DNA from: Paenibacillus segetis
GTDB taxonomy: Bacteria > Bacillota > Bacilli > Paenibacillales > Paenibacillaceae
DNA length: 64,000 nt
Assembly (NCBI RefSeq): GCF_014639155.1
Contig: NZ_BMFT01000001.1
Location: 2,418,001-2,482,000, forward strand
Direction: 5' to 3'
Shown here: piece by piece, positions 17,354 through 25,958 of the stretch
How positions within the stretch are numbered: the first letter of the stretch is position 1
Layout: every line of letters begins with the position of its first letter
Made by a program: the position numbers and the translations under genes
The notes under the pieces: model-generated
What the model saw: the letters and a program-made list of their open reading frames with translations, nothing else
Told to the model about the DNA's origin: nothing
Database searches by the model: none

Positions 17354-17548
17354 ATCAATGCCCTCCCTTTCTAGATATATGCCAATTATATCATCGGCTT
17401 GAGTTCAGCTGAAGTAGCTGTTCTTTTGATGATACGACTGCTGCTACCTCCCTTAATGTATGTAAAATCACTGACTGACTCACAACAAGCATACTAAATT
17501 GGTAAAGAGTGTATAGTATACCTAACCAATTTCAGGAGAGTGAATTCC

Positions 17549-18118
17549 ATGATAAACAAGTGTTTTGTTCCATTTCCTATTTTAGAAACTGATAGATTGC
17601 TTCTTAGGTTAGTTGAGAAAACAGATGTGGAGCAATTATATGAAGTGCTAAGTGATGCTGAAGTAGCTAAATTCGATTATTTTCACCCTTTAACCTCCCT
17701 AGATCAAGCGCTCGAATTCATTGCTAGGTTTAAGAACGAATTAGAAGAAAATGAAGAGATCACGTGGGGAATTATATTAAAAGAAACCAACAGATTAATC
17801 GGAACATGTTGCTTAGGAAGTTTTGATGATGGGGCTAGACGAGTGGAAATTGGTTATGATATCGCTCAAGCTGAATGGGGTAAAGGCTATGCAACAGAAG
17901 CTTTGGGAGCAGTTATTAACTATGGATTTAATACTATGAATCTAAACAGGATTGAAGCTACGATTACACCTGGTAATGATGCATCTGTCAAAGTACTGAA
18001 GAAGCTTAATTTTGAACACGAGGGAATCGTTAGGGAGCGGGATTTAATCAAAGGAAAACTTGAGGACGGAATAATGATGTCTATTCTGCAGAGGGATTAT
18101 GTATTGTTACATAAATAA
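17549..18118 (+). CDS. RimJ/RimL-type GNAT acetyltransferase
   Basis: 189 residues. It has the Acetyltransf_3 pattern: ETDRLLLRLVEKTD at the start, GIILKETNRLIGTC, then VEIGYDIAQAEWGKGYATEA with the acetyl-CoA loop and NRIEATITPGNDASVKVLKK for the last core helix. Such enzymes acetylate ribosomal protein N-termini, other proteins or small amines; the target is not known here. ATG 17549 is chosen because AGGAG lies 11 bases upstream at 17534-17538, whereas GTG 17540 would be almost on top of it. Confidence 0.85.
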   Translation: MINKCFVPFPILETDRLLLRLVEKTDVEQLYEVLSDAEVAKFDYFHPLTSLDQALEFIARFKNELEENEEITWGIILKETNRLIGTCCLGSFDDGARRVEIGYDIAQAEWGKGYATEALGAVINYGFNTMNLNRIEATITPGNDASVKVLKKLNFEHEGIVRERDLIKGKLEDGIMMSILQRDYVLLHK

Positions 18119-18232
18119 GTTTTCTATCGAGATCATTTAAAAGTAGCTGACCTATGCCAAATGCAGGGCTTCTTCAATATGAATCGTCATATCAAGGGAG
18201 AACATCTACATACTGACGAATTGGAGCTGCCC

Positions 18233-19132
18233 ATGAAAAACGATAAAAAACCTAGGAGATACAAAATTATTAATATTTCGCTTATCGCCCTCATTGTTAT
18301 AACATGGATCGTTGTCTATGGGATTACTGGCTTACCAGGGGCATATGCCTGGTTTGCGCTTAAATTAGTATTTCCCTTTTTGGGATTGGCAGGTATTCTA
18401 TTGAATCTGACTCTACTCATCATTCTTTTTTTCAACAAGAAGAAGATCAATAACACACTTATAGGTTTGCTTGTATGTACGATCTTAACACTGCACCTTG
18501 TATTGACGATGAATATCGCCCAACTTCCGTATCCGTCCCGTATTCAACAAGTGCAACCTTCAGTCACTGTGAATTGGCCGTTAGCTGAACAAACCGTGGT
18601 TGGCTGGGGTGGTGATTCTATTCATTCCAACTTGCCTCACGCGATATGGCCGTCTGAACGCTGGGCATACGATTTAGTCATGGAACCTTATAATACAGGG
18701 AGTACCAACTTAGAAGATTATGGCATCTGGAGTAAAGAAGTTCTTTCACCCACTTCAGGAACCATAATAGCTGCTTACGACAACGAACCCGATATAGTAC
18801 CAGGAACCGAAGATATACATTCTATGGAAGGAAACCACGTATATCTCCAACTTGAGGAGACCGGAACCTACTTATTACTCAACCATCTTAAACAGGATAG
18901 TGTTACAGTAAAGGTTGGAGATCATGTAAATACAGGAGATGTACTTGGTCGGGTCGGAAATAGTGGTTCAACTTCGGAACCCCATTTGCACATTCATCAT
19001 CAACGCCAAAATCCCATTAAGGCTCTCCATCCGATTTTAGCGGAAGGGCTTCCTCTTTACTTTAAAAGTACAGATACGGATCCTATGCCAGTAAAGGGGA
19101 CTGTGGTGAATATTACAGCTCCACCTGACTAA
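18233..19132 (+). CDS. Membrane-anchored M23-family peptidase
   Basis: 299 residues. Three hydrophobic segments occupy about 17-110, then an extracellular LytM/M23 domain: ERWAYDLVM, VLSPTSGTI, GNHVYLQ, GDHVNTGDVLGRVGNSG and the zinc-binding PHLHIHH. It probably cleaves peptidoglycan cross-bridges, or is a degenerate regulator. The first conserved zinc histidine, normally a few residues before the Asp, is not in the usual place; H in NLPHAIWPSERWAYD is the nearest. The frame is open from 18161, but GGAG at 18220-18223 points to ATG 18233. Same strand as the GNAT gene before it. Confidence 0.75.
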   Translation: MKNDKKPRRYKIINISLIALIVITWIVVYGITGLPGAYAWFALKLVFPFLGLAGILLNLTLLIILFFNKKKINNTLIGLLVCTILTLHLVLTMNIAQLPYPSRIQQVQPSVTVNWPLAEQTVVGWGGDSIHSNLPHAIWPSERWAYDLVMEPYNTGSTNLEDYGIWSKEVLSPTSGTIIAAYDNEPDIVPGTEDIHSMEGNHVYLQLEETGTYLLLNHLKQDSVTVKVGDHVNTGDVLGRVGNSGSTSEPHLHIHHQRQNPIKALHPILAEGLPLYFKSTDTDPMPVKGTVVNITAPPD

Positions 19133-19338
19133 CAAATTGAGTCATTCAAATAACTAACATCAATAAGATGTATGTGGGAGAAAATGGTCTTAAAAGTGGT
19201 GCGTAATTCTGATGTTGCTATCCGCATTGTAATCATGGAATGATCTACATCGGTTAGCATAGATACGAATAATTGATTTGAATTCAAATGGTGTCGATAC
19301 ACAAGCTCCGTATTATTACAGCTGCTGTTAGTACATAT

Positions 19339-19986
19339 TTAGTACGTTTTTTCACTCGTCTCGTCCCTCCAGGTCATGTAATGCCAATAAGGCTCTTGAA
19401 AGAAAAAATGTCTTACTGCATTGTATTTTGTTGCTTCAATACGGAATCCAGCGTGTTCATACAAATGAATCGCAGCGGGATTCTTAGCGGACACAAATAA
19501 AGTTAATTGCTCAAACTTGGAATGCTGATAGAAATCCTTAGCCCAAGCAAGAACCAGTTTACCGATCCCCTGATTGCGATATTTAGAATGAATGGCAATG
19601 TGCTCAATATAACATTCCTTCTGCTTAGGTTGGTACTGTAGCATTCCCATCCCAAGTAGGAATTTACATACATTAAAGAACCCAAATTGTTTATATAGAG
19701 TCGTATAACTTAAATTTGTCGTCGTTGTCCTCGGGGTTGGATCTTGATCTCTCCATTTCAAAAATATCGTGCCGATCATCTCCCCATTTTCTTTAACTAC
19801 CATTTGATTCTCTGATGCACCTTCATATCCATTTAACCAAGTTTTGCTCAGTAATTCGATCATATCCTCATCATCTAATGTGACCAGCGAATGAAACTTC
19901 CCTTGAAATGACTCCACTAAAAGGCGGCAAATACTATCGTAGTCTTCCTTGTGATACGGAACAATACTAATATCTCGCATACTCAT
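19339..19986 (-). CDS. GNAT acetyltransferase linked to a MerR regulator
   Basis: 215 residues. Typical Acetyltransf_1 core: IEHIAIHSKYRNQGIGKLVL is motif A, and FVSAKNPAAIHLYEHAGF is motif B. The start overlaps the stop of the MerR gene by four bases, so the two are translated together and the enzyme is probably induced by whatever MerR senses. An N-terminal stretch of about 100 residues contains VVKENGEMIGTIFL. The substrate is unknown. The 206 bases downstream, up to 19132, carry no recognisable feature. Confidence 0.85.
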   Translation of the reverse strand: MSMRDISIVPYHKEDYDSICRLLVESFQGKFHSLVTLDDEDMIELLSKTWLNGYEGASENQMVVKENGEMIGTIFLKWRDQDPTPRTTTTNLSYTTLYKQFGFFNVCKFLLGMGMLQYQPKQKECYIEHIAIHSKYRNQGIGKLVLAWAKDFYQHSKFEQLTLFVSAKNPAAIHLYEHAGFRIEATKYNAVRHFFFQEPYWHYMTWRDETSEKTY

Positions 19987-20747
19987 TCCACACCTACCTT
20001 TACTTGGATTTCATAGAGAAGGTCATGGTTGCTAAACATGGACAGATAAGATCGTTCAATTAAGATAGTTTCACCAATGAATGTATATTGACATTCCTTT
20101 TGCACCTCCCTAAGCTTGTCGATTTCTCGTAAAATATCGTCTTCTTCGGTTACAAGGAACCTCTTCGTGAGGTATTTCCCCTCTTCCAAACATACACTTG
20201 TTAATTCATTTGCTTCAAAACACAAGGTAACATTTTCTTCCCTATATAAATAATGTAGGTCAGATTCGAACAGATTCGTTAAGTGTCCCCGATTGTCATA
20301 CAGATTTCTCGCGTTAATTGGTTCTTCAAGGCCGAATTTAATCCATTGGTTCATGAATCGAGTATTAAGATATTTAAATTCATAATCTCCAAAGGGATCA
20401 TGTTGCGTTTCATTATGCTCAAATAGAGTTCTCTGTATAAATTGTTTCAGATGAATTAGTCGATCAATTTCAGATTCAATATCTATCAAAGAAGATTTTA
20501 AAAGCCCACGATAATCTTCGGTAGAATAAGACATGACAGACTCTTTAATTTGCCCAACCGGAATATTAAGTTTGCGGAGCAGCAACACATGAGACAGTTG
20601 ATAGATTTCAGGAATGCCATACATACGGTATTGATTTGTATCCGTATACGCAGGATAAAGAACTCCCATTTCTTCAAAATATCGAATTTGATGAACCGAA
20701 ACGCTCATTAGCTTAGAAAGCTCACTAATTGTGATGTACTCGTTCAT
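19983..20747 (-). CDS. MerR family transcriptional regulator
   Basis: 254 residues. The N-terminal winged helix is clear: YITISELSKLMSVSVHQIRYFEEMGVLYPA, with the MerR-type RYFE segment, followed by a dimerising coiled coil (about 75-115). The C-terminal region of about 130 residues is larger than in metal-sensing MerR proteins and contains no CxC metal site, suggesting a small-molecule or drug sensor like BmrR. RBS GGGAGC precedes ATG 20747. Its own promoter has a perfect palindrome in a 19-base spacer, so autoregulation of the MerR-GNAT operon is strongly suggested. Confidence 0.88.
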   Translation of the reverse strand: MNEYITISELSKLMSVSVHQIRYFEEMGVLYPAYTDTNQYRMYGIPEIYQLSHVLLLRKLNIPVGQIKESVMSYSTEDYRGLLKSSLIDIESEIDRLIHLKQFIQRTLFEHNETQHDPFGDYEFKYLNTRFMNQWIKFGLEEPINARNLYDNRGHLTNLFESDLHYLYREENVTLCFEANELTSVCLEEGKYLTKRFLVTEEDDILREIDKLREVQKECQYTFIGETILIERSYLSMFSNHDLLYEIQVKVGVE

Positions 20748-20779
20748 TACGATGCTCCCATCTTTTAATTTATATTATC

Positions 20780-20810
20780 ACTATAAACCTTAGGTCTGAC
20801 CTAAGGTAAA
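20780..20810 (-). promoter_or_regulatory. MerR-type promoter with perfect operator palindrome
   Basis: A perfect 10-1-10 inverted repeat ACCTTAGGTC-T-GACCTAAGGT spans 20787-20807. On the minus strand it lies between -35 TTTACC (20805-20810) and -10 TATAGT (20780-20785), which are separated by 19 bases. The long spacer is the hallmark of promoters that MerR activates by DNA twisting. Confidence 0.8.
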
Positions 20811-20848
20811 GAGTTATTTAAAATAATTTTACAGTCAACAAAAAAATA

Positions 20849-20874
20849 GACATCAACCGTACTACACGGTGATG
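20849..20874 (-). terminator. Terminator of the Bce-like operon
   Basis: On the minus strand ATCACCGT and ACGGTTGAT pair around a short loop, followed by TATTTTTTT. It lies about 23 bases after the permease stop at 20897. Confidence 0.75.
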
Positions 20875-20896
20875 CCCAAGTAGCTATCTTTTGAAA

Positions 20897-22966
20897 TTAT
20901 AAGTACTTCCCCAACTCAGAAAAATACTTTCTACGGCTACTAAAGTAAAATGCGATTTGAAGCACCAAAAAGAGTAACGCCACCAAACCGGCTTGTCCAA
21001 GTAGTTGCAGAATGATCGTCTGATTACTGAACACGGTATAAAAATAATAGAGTCCCAGTCCTAGACCTAAGACAGTTGGCAGGAAGAATACAATGGCTAG
21101 CTCTTTGGATACGATCTTCTTTAATTCTACCGAAGTAACTCCGATTCTCTTCAGCGAGAGCATACTCTCCTTCTGTTCATCAATATCGGATAATACTTTG
21201 TGAAACAATACCACACCAGAAGCAATCACGAACAAAGCCCCAAGGAAGAGCATGATAAAGAATATCGTTCCTTTGGATTCCAGCTTGCCTTCCAGCAGTT
21301 CAACCTTGTAGACAGGCTTTAAATCTTCTAACTCTCCTCTTTCCACGTCTACCGAATCCACAGCACTTTGTGTGTAATTGTTCCAATAAGAGGAATCCAA
21401 TCCGTTCCGCTCCTGCAAGGCATTTACCAAAGTATGAAAGCCTTCTTCATTGAAATTCCCTTTCAGCAAATGTACCTTTTTCACTTGTTCTTCACTTACA
21501 CCGCTCTTGATCTGTTCATACACCGTGTCATCTACGACAAGGGCTTGTCCAAAATACTTACCCGCTGTCCTCACGTAGTTGATAAATGGTTCGTTAGCTT
21601 CCGAAATATTCTCGGACTTATACTCCGTGATAGGATATCCATCTAAAGCCTGTAACAATTCTTCTTTACTCATGTGATTCCAAAGCTTATCCTCGATCTG
21701 ATCCGAACTCATGACGGGCAGGATCGTATCCGGCATTTCGAATTTTTGTTTTTCCTCATATGTCCTTACGAATAATGCTTGGTTTGGTGAAAGATCCACC
21801 TTAGTCCCCATATACCCGTTGAAATGACTCTTGCTGATAATCATCGAAACCGTATCCCAGAGTACCCAATTCCCTTTATAGTCCCGAAACTCAGGAATTT
21901 CCACAAATTCCAAGGTGCTGTTCTGATTTAAGGTTATACCCTTTCCAATCAACAGGTTCTCCACCTCATGGTCATCCAGTTGGTTGAAATGGTTCGTTTC
22001 CACAAACATCACGTCAAAAGGGGTTTCCCGATCATTCTCATCTTTACTTGTCGCGTACATGGAGTAAGTCATACCGATAAAAAAAAGCGCACCTGCAATT
22101 AGCAAGGTAACGAGATAAAGGGTCGTTTTATATGAAATGAATCGATGAGATAGATTGGACATGACAATGAGATTGTTGTTGTACGTTCGCTTGAACCGTT
22201 TCAGCACCGCCTTGATGACCACAATCAATGTCCCAATGATGACATAAGGGCACACAAAGGTCAGAGTGACAAGTATTCCGACTACGTTCGAGTTCCCATT
22301 GAACAAGCCTCCAAGTAAAATCTTCGGCAGGAGAATTGCGGATACTGTGAAAAGGATACTTGCAACGATACCTAATACAATGCTACTTTTACCAATCCCT
22401 TTTTTACTTGAAGCTTGAAATACTTCAGAGATCGATATTTTCCGAATATAGAGCATATTAAATATAAAGTTACACCCAAAGATAACCAAGAATATCCCAC
22501 TACTTAACAACAGGCTCTGCCCATTTAATTCGAAACCAATTGGATTTTCATGCAATATTTGATTTAATCCCATATAGAACAAATTCCCGAATACGCCCCC
22601 TAAGATAAGCCCACTTACCAATGAGATCGCGACGATGACCACATTTTCGAGAAACAACATCTTAATAATATTTTTTGTCGTCATACCAAAGGTCATGTAC
22701 ATCCCAAACTCTTTACCTCTGTATTTCAAAAAAGAAACATTACTGTATGTAATGAACACAATGGAGAATAACACGACCCCAATCAGAGCCAAAGACACGA
22801 TTTCATAAAGCGTAGTCTCTCCGACCTGCCGCATGATATCCGAATTATATAGCAAGCTACCAAACATGAACAAAATCGCAACAATAAGCGTATTTACAAA
22901 ATAAAGAGATACATATTTTTTTATATTATAAAAGAGGTTCTTACGAACAATGGAAGAGAAGGTCAT
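20897..22966 (-). CDS. BceB-type ABC permease for peptide-antibiotic sensing and resistance
   Basis: 689 residues. It has the BceB layout: four N-terminal membrane helices, six more to about residue 305, a large extracellular domain of roughly 230 residues (about 310-560), and a final FtsX-type helix group with SLKRIGVTSVELKKI. BceAB transporters remove cell-wall-active peptides such as bacitracin from their lipid targets and also act as the sensor for the kinase next to them. The start overlaps the ATPase stop by four bases. The sensed peptide is unknown. Confidence 0.9.
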   Translation of the reverse strand: MTFSSIVRKNLFYNIKKYVSLYFVNTLIVAILFMFGSLLYNSDIMRQVGETTLYEIVSLALIGVVLFSIVFITYSNVSFLKYRGKEFGMYMTFGMTTKNIIKMLFLENVVIVAISLVSGLILGGVFGNLFYMGLNQILHENPIGFELNGQSLLLSSGIFLVIFGCNFIFNMLYIRKISISEVFQASSKKGIGKSSIVLGIVASILFTVSAILLPKILLGGLFNGNSNVVGILVTLTFVCPYVIIGTLIVVIKAVLKRFKRTYNNNLIVMSNLSHRFISYKTTLYLVTLLIAGALFFIGMTYSMYATSKDENDRETPFDVMFVETNHFNQLDDHEVENLLIGKGITLNQNSTLEFVEIPEFRDYKGNWVLWDTVSMIISKSHFNGYMGTKVDLSPNQALFVRTYEEKQKFEMPDTILPVMSSDQIEDKLWNHMSKEELLQALDGYPITEYKSENISEANEPFINYVRTAGKYFGQALVVDDTVYEQIKSGVSEEQVKKVHLLKGNFNEEGFHTLVNALQERNGLDSSYWNNYTQSAVDSVDVERGELEDLKPVYKVELLEGKLESKGTIFFIMLFLGALFVIASGVVLFHKVLSDIDEQKESMLSLKRIGVTSVELKKIVSKELAIVFFLPTVLGLGLGLYYFYTVFSNQTIILQLLGQAGLVALLFLVLQIAFYFSSRRKYFSELGKYL

Positions 22967-23721
22967 GCTCTCTCTCCTCCAATCACGCTTTGCGCTTCCA
23001 GAATCTTATCAAAGAACAACTTCCGATCCCCTGACGACCTCATTTCCATTTCAACGTTGCCGTCTTTAATGAACACAATTCGTTTGCAAAACGATGCTGC
23101 AAAAGGATCATGGGAGACCATGAGAATCGTACTGTTTAACTTGTCATTTAAGGATGACATGGTACTCATAAGATTGTTAGCTGACTTGGAATCTAGATTA
23201 CCGGTAGGCTCGTCCGCAAAAATAACAGCGGGCTCATTAGCGATCGCACGCGCTGCCGCCACTCTTTGTTTCTGACCACCAGAGATATGGAACGGATACT
23301 TATCTTTCAGATCATCAATCCCCAAGAACTGCATTAATGGTGTAAGCTTGTCCTCTATTTCTTTCGGACTTTTCTTGTCTAAAATAAGAGGCAGCGCAAT
23401 GTTCTCCTTAAGCGTCAAGCTGTCTAGTAAGTTGAAATCCTGAAAAATATATCCGATTCGCTCTCTCCTGAACAGTGCCATCTGATCCTTAGATAACTTC
23501 GTAATATCTTGTCCATCGATGATAACCTCACCTGAAGTTGCTTTGTCGACTCCCGACAAAATGTTTAGTAACGTTGTTTTTCCGCTTCCGCTGGGCCCCA
23601 TAATCCCGACAAAGTCACCTTTCTCCACAGTTAAGCTCATTTCATCAATCGCGGTAATTCCCTTGACCCCTTTATACCCGTTATACACTTTCACCAGATG
23701 ATTTATAGTAATTACATCCAT
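22963..23721 (-). CDS. BceA-type ABC ATPase
   Basis: 252 residues of the MacB/LolD-like ATPase family: Walker A GPSGSGKTT at 42-50, Q-loop FQDFNLLDSL, signature ISGGQKQRV, Walker B VIFADEPTGNLD and H-loop VSHDP. ATG 23721 is used because GGGGGG lies 7 bases upstream; an in-frame ATG 15 bases earlier would overlap that site. It energises the permease at 20897-22966. A 78-base gap separates it from the kinase gene; a regulator site could lie there, but I see no clear one. Confidence 0.92.
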   Translation of the reverse strand: MDVITINHLVKVYNGYKGVKGITAIDEMSLTVEKGDFVGIMGPSGSGKTTLLNILSGVDKATSGEVIIDGQDITKLSKDQMALFRRERIGYIFQDFNLLDSLTLKENIALPLILDKKSPKEIEDKLTPLMQFLGIDDLKDKYPFHISGGQKQRVAAARAIANEPAVIFADEPTGNLDSKSANNLMSTMSSLNDKLNSTILMVSHDPFAASFCKRIVFIKDGNVEMEMRSSGDRKLFFDKILEAQSVIGGERA

Positions 23722-23799
23722 TTTGATTCCCCCCATAACCTGATAAGAGAAGTATAAAAGAGAAATACTTGATCATGAATGCAATTCCCTTTCATAACC

Positions 23800-24786
23800 T
23801 TACACTTCTGAAAGGAAAGAAAGGGTGACCTCCGTTCCCACTCCTTTTTGCGAATCAATGCTGACCTTGTGTCCTAATTTATGTGCTATGTACTTCACCA
23901 TATATAAGCCGATCCCAGTTGCGGAACGGTTGTCTCTACCATTCCTACCTGTGAAAAAAGGATCAAATACCCGCGGTAAATCCTCCTGATGGATCCCAAT
24001 ACCGTTGTCTTGAATGTTCAGAAGAATATGATCTTCTTGCACTTCACTGCGAATAGTCACCTGTTGATCTTTATCGCTGTATTTAATCGCATTAGACAAC
24101 ATTTGCTCTATCATATATCCACACCATTTCTCATCCGTGTAGACTTCTAATACTTCATCTATGTAGACTTTCGGATACACACCTTTATAAATAAAATCCC
24201 GTTTTTTACCGTTGATGACCTTGATGACAAGCTGATACAGATTTACCCTCTCCGGCATATAATCACGCGAAAAATCGTCTAGTCTGAGGACGTTTAAACA
24301 TTCTTCCAGGTTCTGCATCAATTTGTTGTTCTCTTCTTTGATATCTTCTATAGCTTCTTGCGAACCTTGCTCTGAAGCCAGCCCGATAATCGAAATGGAT
24401 ACTTTCATATTGTGAATCCACTGGGAGAACAAGGTGTTTCTTTCTTTAACGGAGCTGCTCTGTTTGAATATTGTTGCGTTATATTGCTCATGTATCTCGT
24501 TGATCGTACTGAAAATGAGCTTGTCCTGCACATTAGTATCATCCACTTCGATTTGCGGGCTAACCTTAGATTCTGCCAATTTATCTGTAAACTTGTGATA
24601 TCCAACGGCTGCGATCAGTAAGTATACAAACAAAATAAATAAGCTGACGCCGATCGGATACAGAATATCTTTGACACCATGGTACTGATAAGACACGAAA
24701 ACAAGAATCATCGTGTTCAAGATGTAGACAGTGATCATTCCTTGTTTTAGGTGCAGCAGATTAACAATCCGTTGGATCAAAGACAT
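23800..24786 (-). CDS. BceS-type sensor kinase
   Basis: 328 residues. Two membrane helices at about 15-62 are joined by only a few residues, so it has no extracellular sensor and belongs to the intramembrane-sensing kinases that read the state of a BceAB transporter. The H-box is FSQWIHNMKVSISI; the ATPase part has QMLSNAIKYSDKD, IQDNGIGI and TGIGLYMVK. The start is inside the end of the regulator gene (overlap about 26 bases). GTG 24795 is an alternative start. Confidence 0.9.
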   Translation of the reverse strand: MSLIQRIVNLLHLKQGMITVYILNTMILVFVSYQYHGVKDILYPIGVSLFILFVYLLIAAVGYHKFTDKLAESKVSPQIEVDDTNVQDKLIFSTINEIHEQYNATIFKQSSSVKERNTLFSQWIHNMKVSISIIGLASEQGSQEAIEDIKEENNKLMQNLEECLNVLRLDDFSRDYMPERVNLYQLVIKVINGKKRDFIYKGVYPKVYIDEVLEVYTDEKWCGYMIEQMLSNAIKYSDKDQQVTIRSEVQEDHILLNIQDNGIGIHQEDLPRVFDPFFTGRNGRDNRSATGIGLYMVKYIAHKLGHKVSIDSQKGVGTEVTLSFLSEV

Positions 24787-25441
24787 AGCCCACACCCCGT
24801 TTGGTTGAAATTACGATAGGAATCCCATGCTCGTTCAGTTTCTTTTTGATCCGGGTGATATTTACCGTTAAGGTATTGTCATCGACAAACATTTGTTCAT
24901 CCCATAACGCTTCCAGTAGTTCTTCACGGGAAATGACTTCGCCTGCCCGCTTCATGAACATGTTCATCAGCCGATACTCATTTTTGCTTAAGTCCATGTT
25001 CAGGTCTTTATACTGAAGCTTCATACTGTCGTTAAGCAGTTTAAGGCTACCCAGCACAAAGTTGGATTCCTCCTCGCGATGGTTAGTACGTCTGAGCACT
25101 GCGTTTATTTTCGCTAAGAGTATCCCTATACTGAAAGGTTTCGTGACATAGTCGTCCGCACCAAACTCCATGCCGCGGATTTGTTCTCCCTCATCACTAC
25201 GTGCGGAAAGAATGATAATCGGCATATGGAACTTTTTTCGTAAAACTCGCAAATAATAGAACCCATCAAAGGTTGGAAGATTAATATCGAGCAGAATTAA
25301 ATGGGGGTTACTCTCTTCAACCTGCTGGACGATCCTATTGAAATCCTTGACCATCTCTACCTCAAAATCGTAAGCCTGCAAATAGTCTTTGATATACTTC
25401 TGCAGTTTCAGATCATCTTCAATTACAAGTATTTTGTCCAT
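24761..25441 (-). CDS. BceR-type response regulator
   Basis: 226 residues. The receiver carries EDD at 8-10, D52 in LLDINLPTFDG and K in YVTKPFSI; the C-terminal OmpR-type winged helix has LSKNEYRLMNMFMKRAGEV and the recognition helix near DNTLTVNITRIKKKL. This order (regulator, kinase, ATPase, permease) is that of self-contained bacitracin-type resistance modules in which the transporter's flux activates the kinase. The -10-like TATAAT on the minus strand in the upstream gap probably drives the operon. Confidence 0.92.
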   Translation of the reverse strand: MDKILVIEDDLKLQKYIKDYLQAYDFEVEMVKDFNRIVQQVEESNPHLILLDINLPTFDGFYYLRVLRKKFHMPIIILSARSDEGEQIRGMEFGADDYVTKPFSIGILLAKINAVLRRTNHREEESNFVLGSLKLLNDSMKLQYKDLNMDLSKNEYRLMNMFMKRAGEVISREELLEALWDEQMFVDDNTLTVNITRIKKKLNEHGIPIVISTKRGVGYVFDPTDC

Positions 25442-25545
25442 GAGTTATGACCATACTCCTGTCGTTTTGGCATTATACGCCTTATTATAACTTGAAAAAT
25501 TAGGAAGAGCAGTGATCAATCTGCCCCCCTTAGTCAATACAAAAA

Positions 25546-25583
25546 AATGACCGCCTGGGTATTCCTTCTCCCGAACGGTCATT
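25546..25583 (-). terminator. Terminator after the 106-residue membrane protein gene
   Basis: On the minus strand AAATGACCG pairs with CGGTCATTT around a 20-base loop with its own short GGG/CCC pairing, then TTTT. It follows the stop at 25592 by 8 bases. Confidence 0.85.
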
Positions 25584-25591
25584 TACATGTC

Positions 25592-25912
25592 TTATTCGTG
25601 CGAACTCATTTTATATCCACTTAATGAACTTAAAGAGGATTTGGATTTCCCTAATGACTTAGACTTAGCTGGTGGAGAATTTGATGTTTCGACATTTGTC
25701 CGATTCAGTAATTCTCTAAGAAAAGCATTGTTTTCTTCCAACAACTCATACATCATTCCAAAAGCAATAAATAAGATACCTGAAATAATGCCAGGGACAA
25801 ACCATGAGAGGGCAGCTATAAATTGAAATCCATCAATAAAACCGAAAATCAGGCCTAAAAGAACTCCCAACCCTATAAATATTTGACCCATCACGATTAA
25901 CAACCTAGACAA
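25592..25912 (-). CDS. Small membrane protein with Ser/Lys-rich tail
   Basis: 106 residues. Two hydrophobic helices (about 4-30 and 36-55) are followed by a coiled-coil-like stretch (YELLEENNAFLRELLNRTN) and a Ser-Lys-rich tail with repeated KSKSL units. No named family. The N-end resembles general two-helix envelope proteins. It has its own terminator and lies upstream of the Bce-like operon on the same strand; a functional link is not shown. Confidence 0.55.
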   Translation of the reverse strand: MSRLLIVMGQIFIGLGVLLGLIFGFIDGFQFIAALSWFVPGIISGILFIAFGMMYELLEENNAFLRELLNRTNVETSNSPPAKSKSLGKSKSSLSSLSGYKMSSHE

Positions 25913-25958
25913 TTTATTTCCTCCGCACCTAATATTTATTTATTACTTGTTCCAATAC

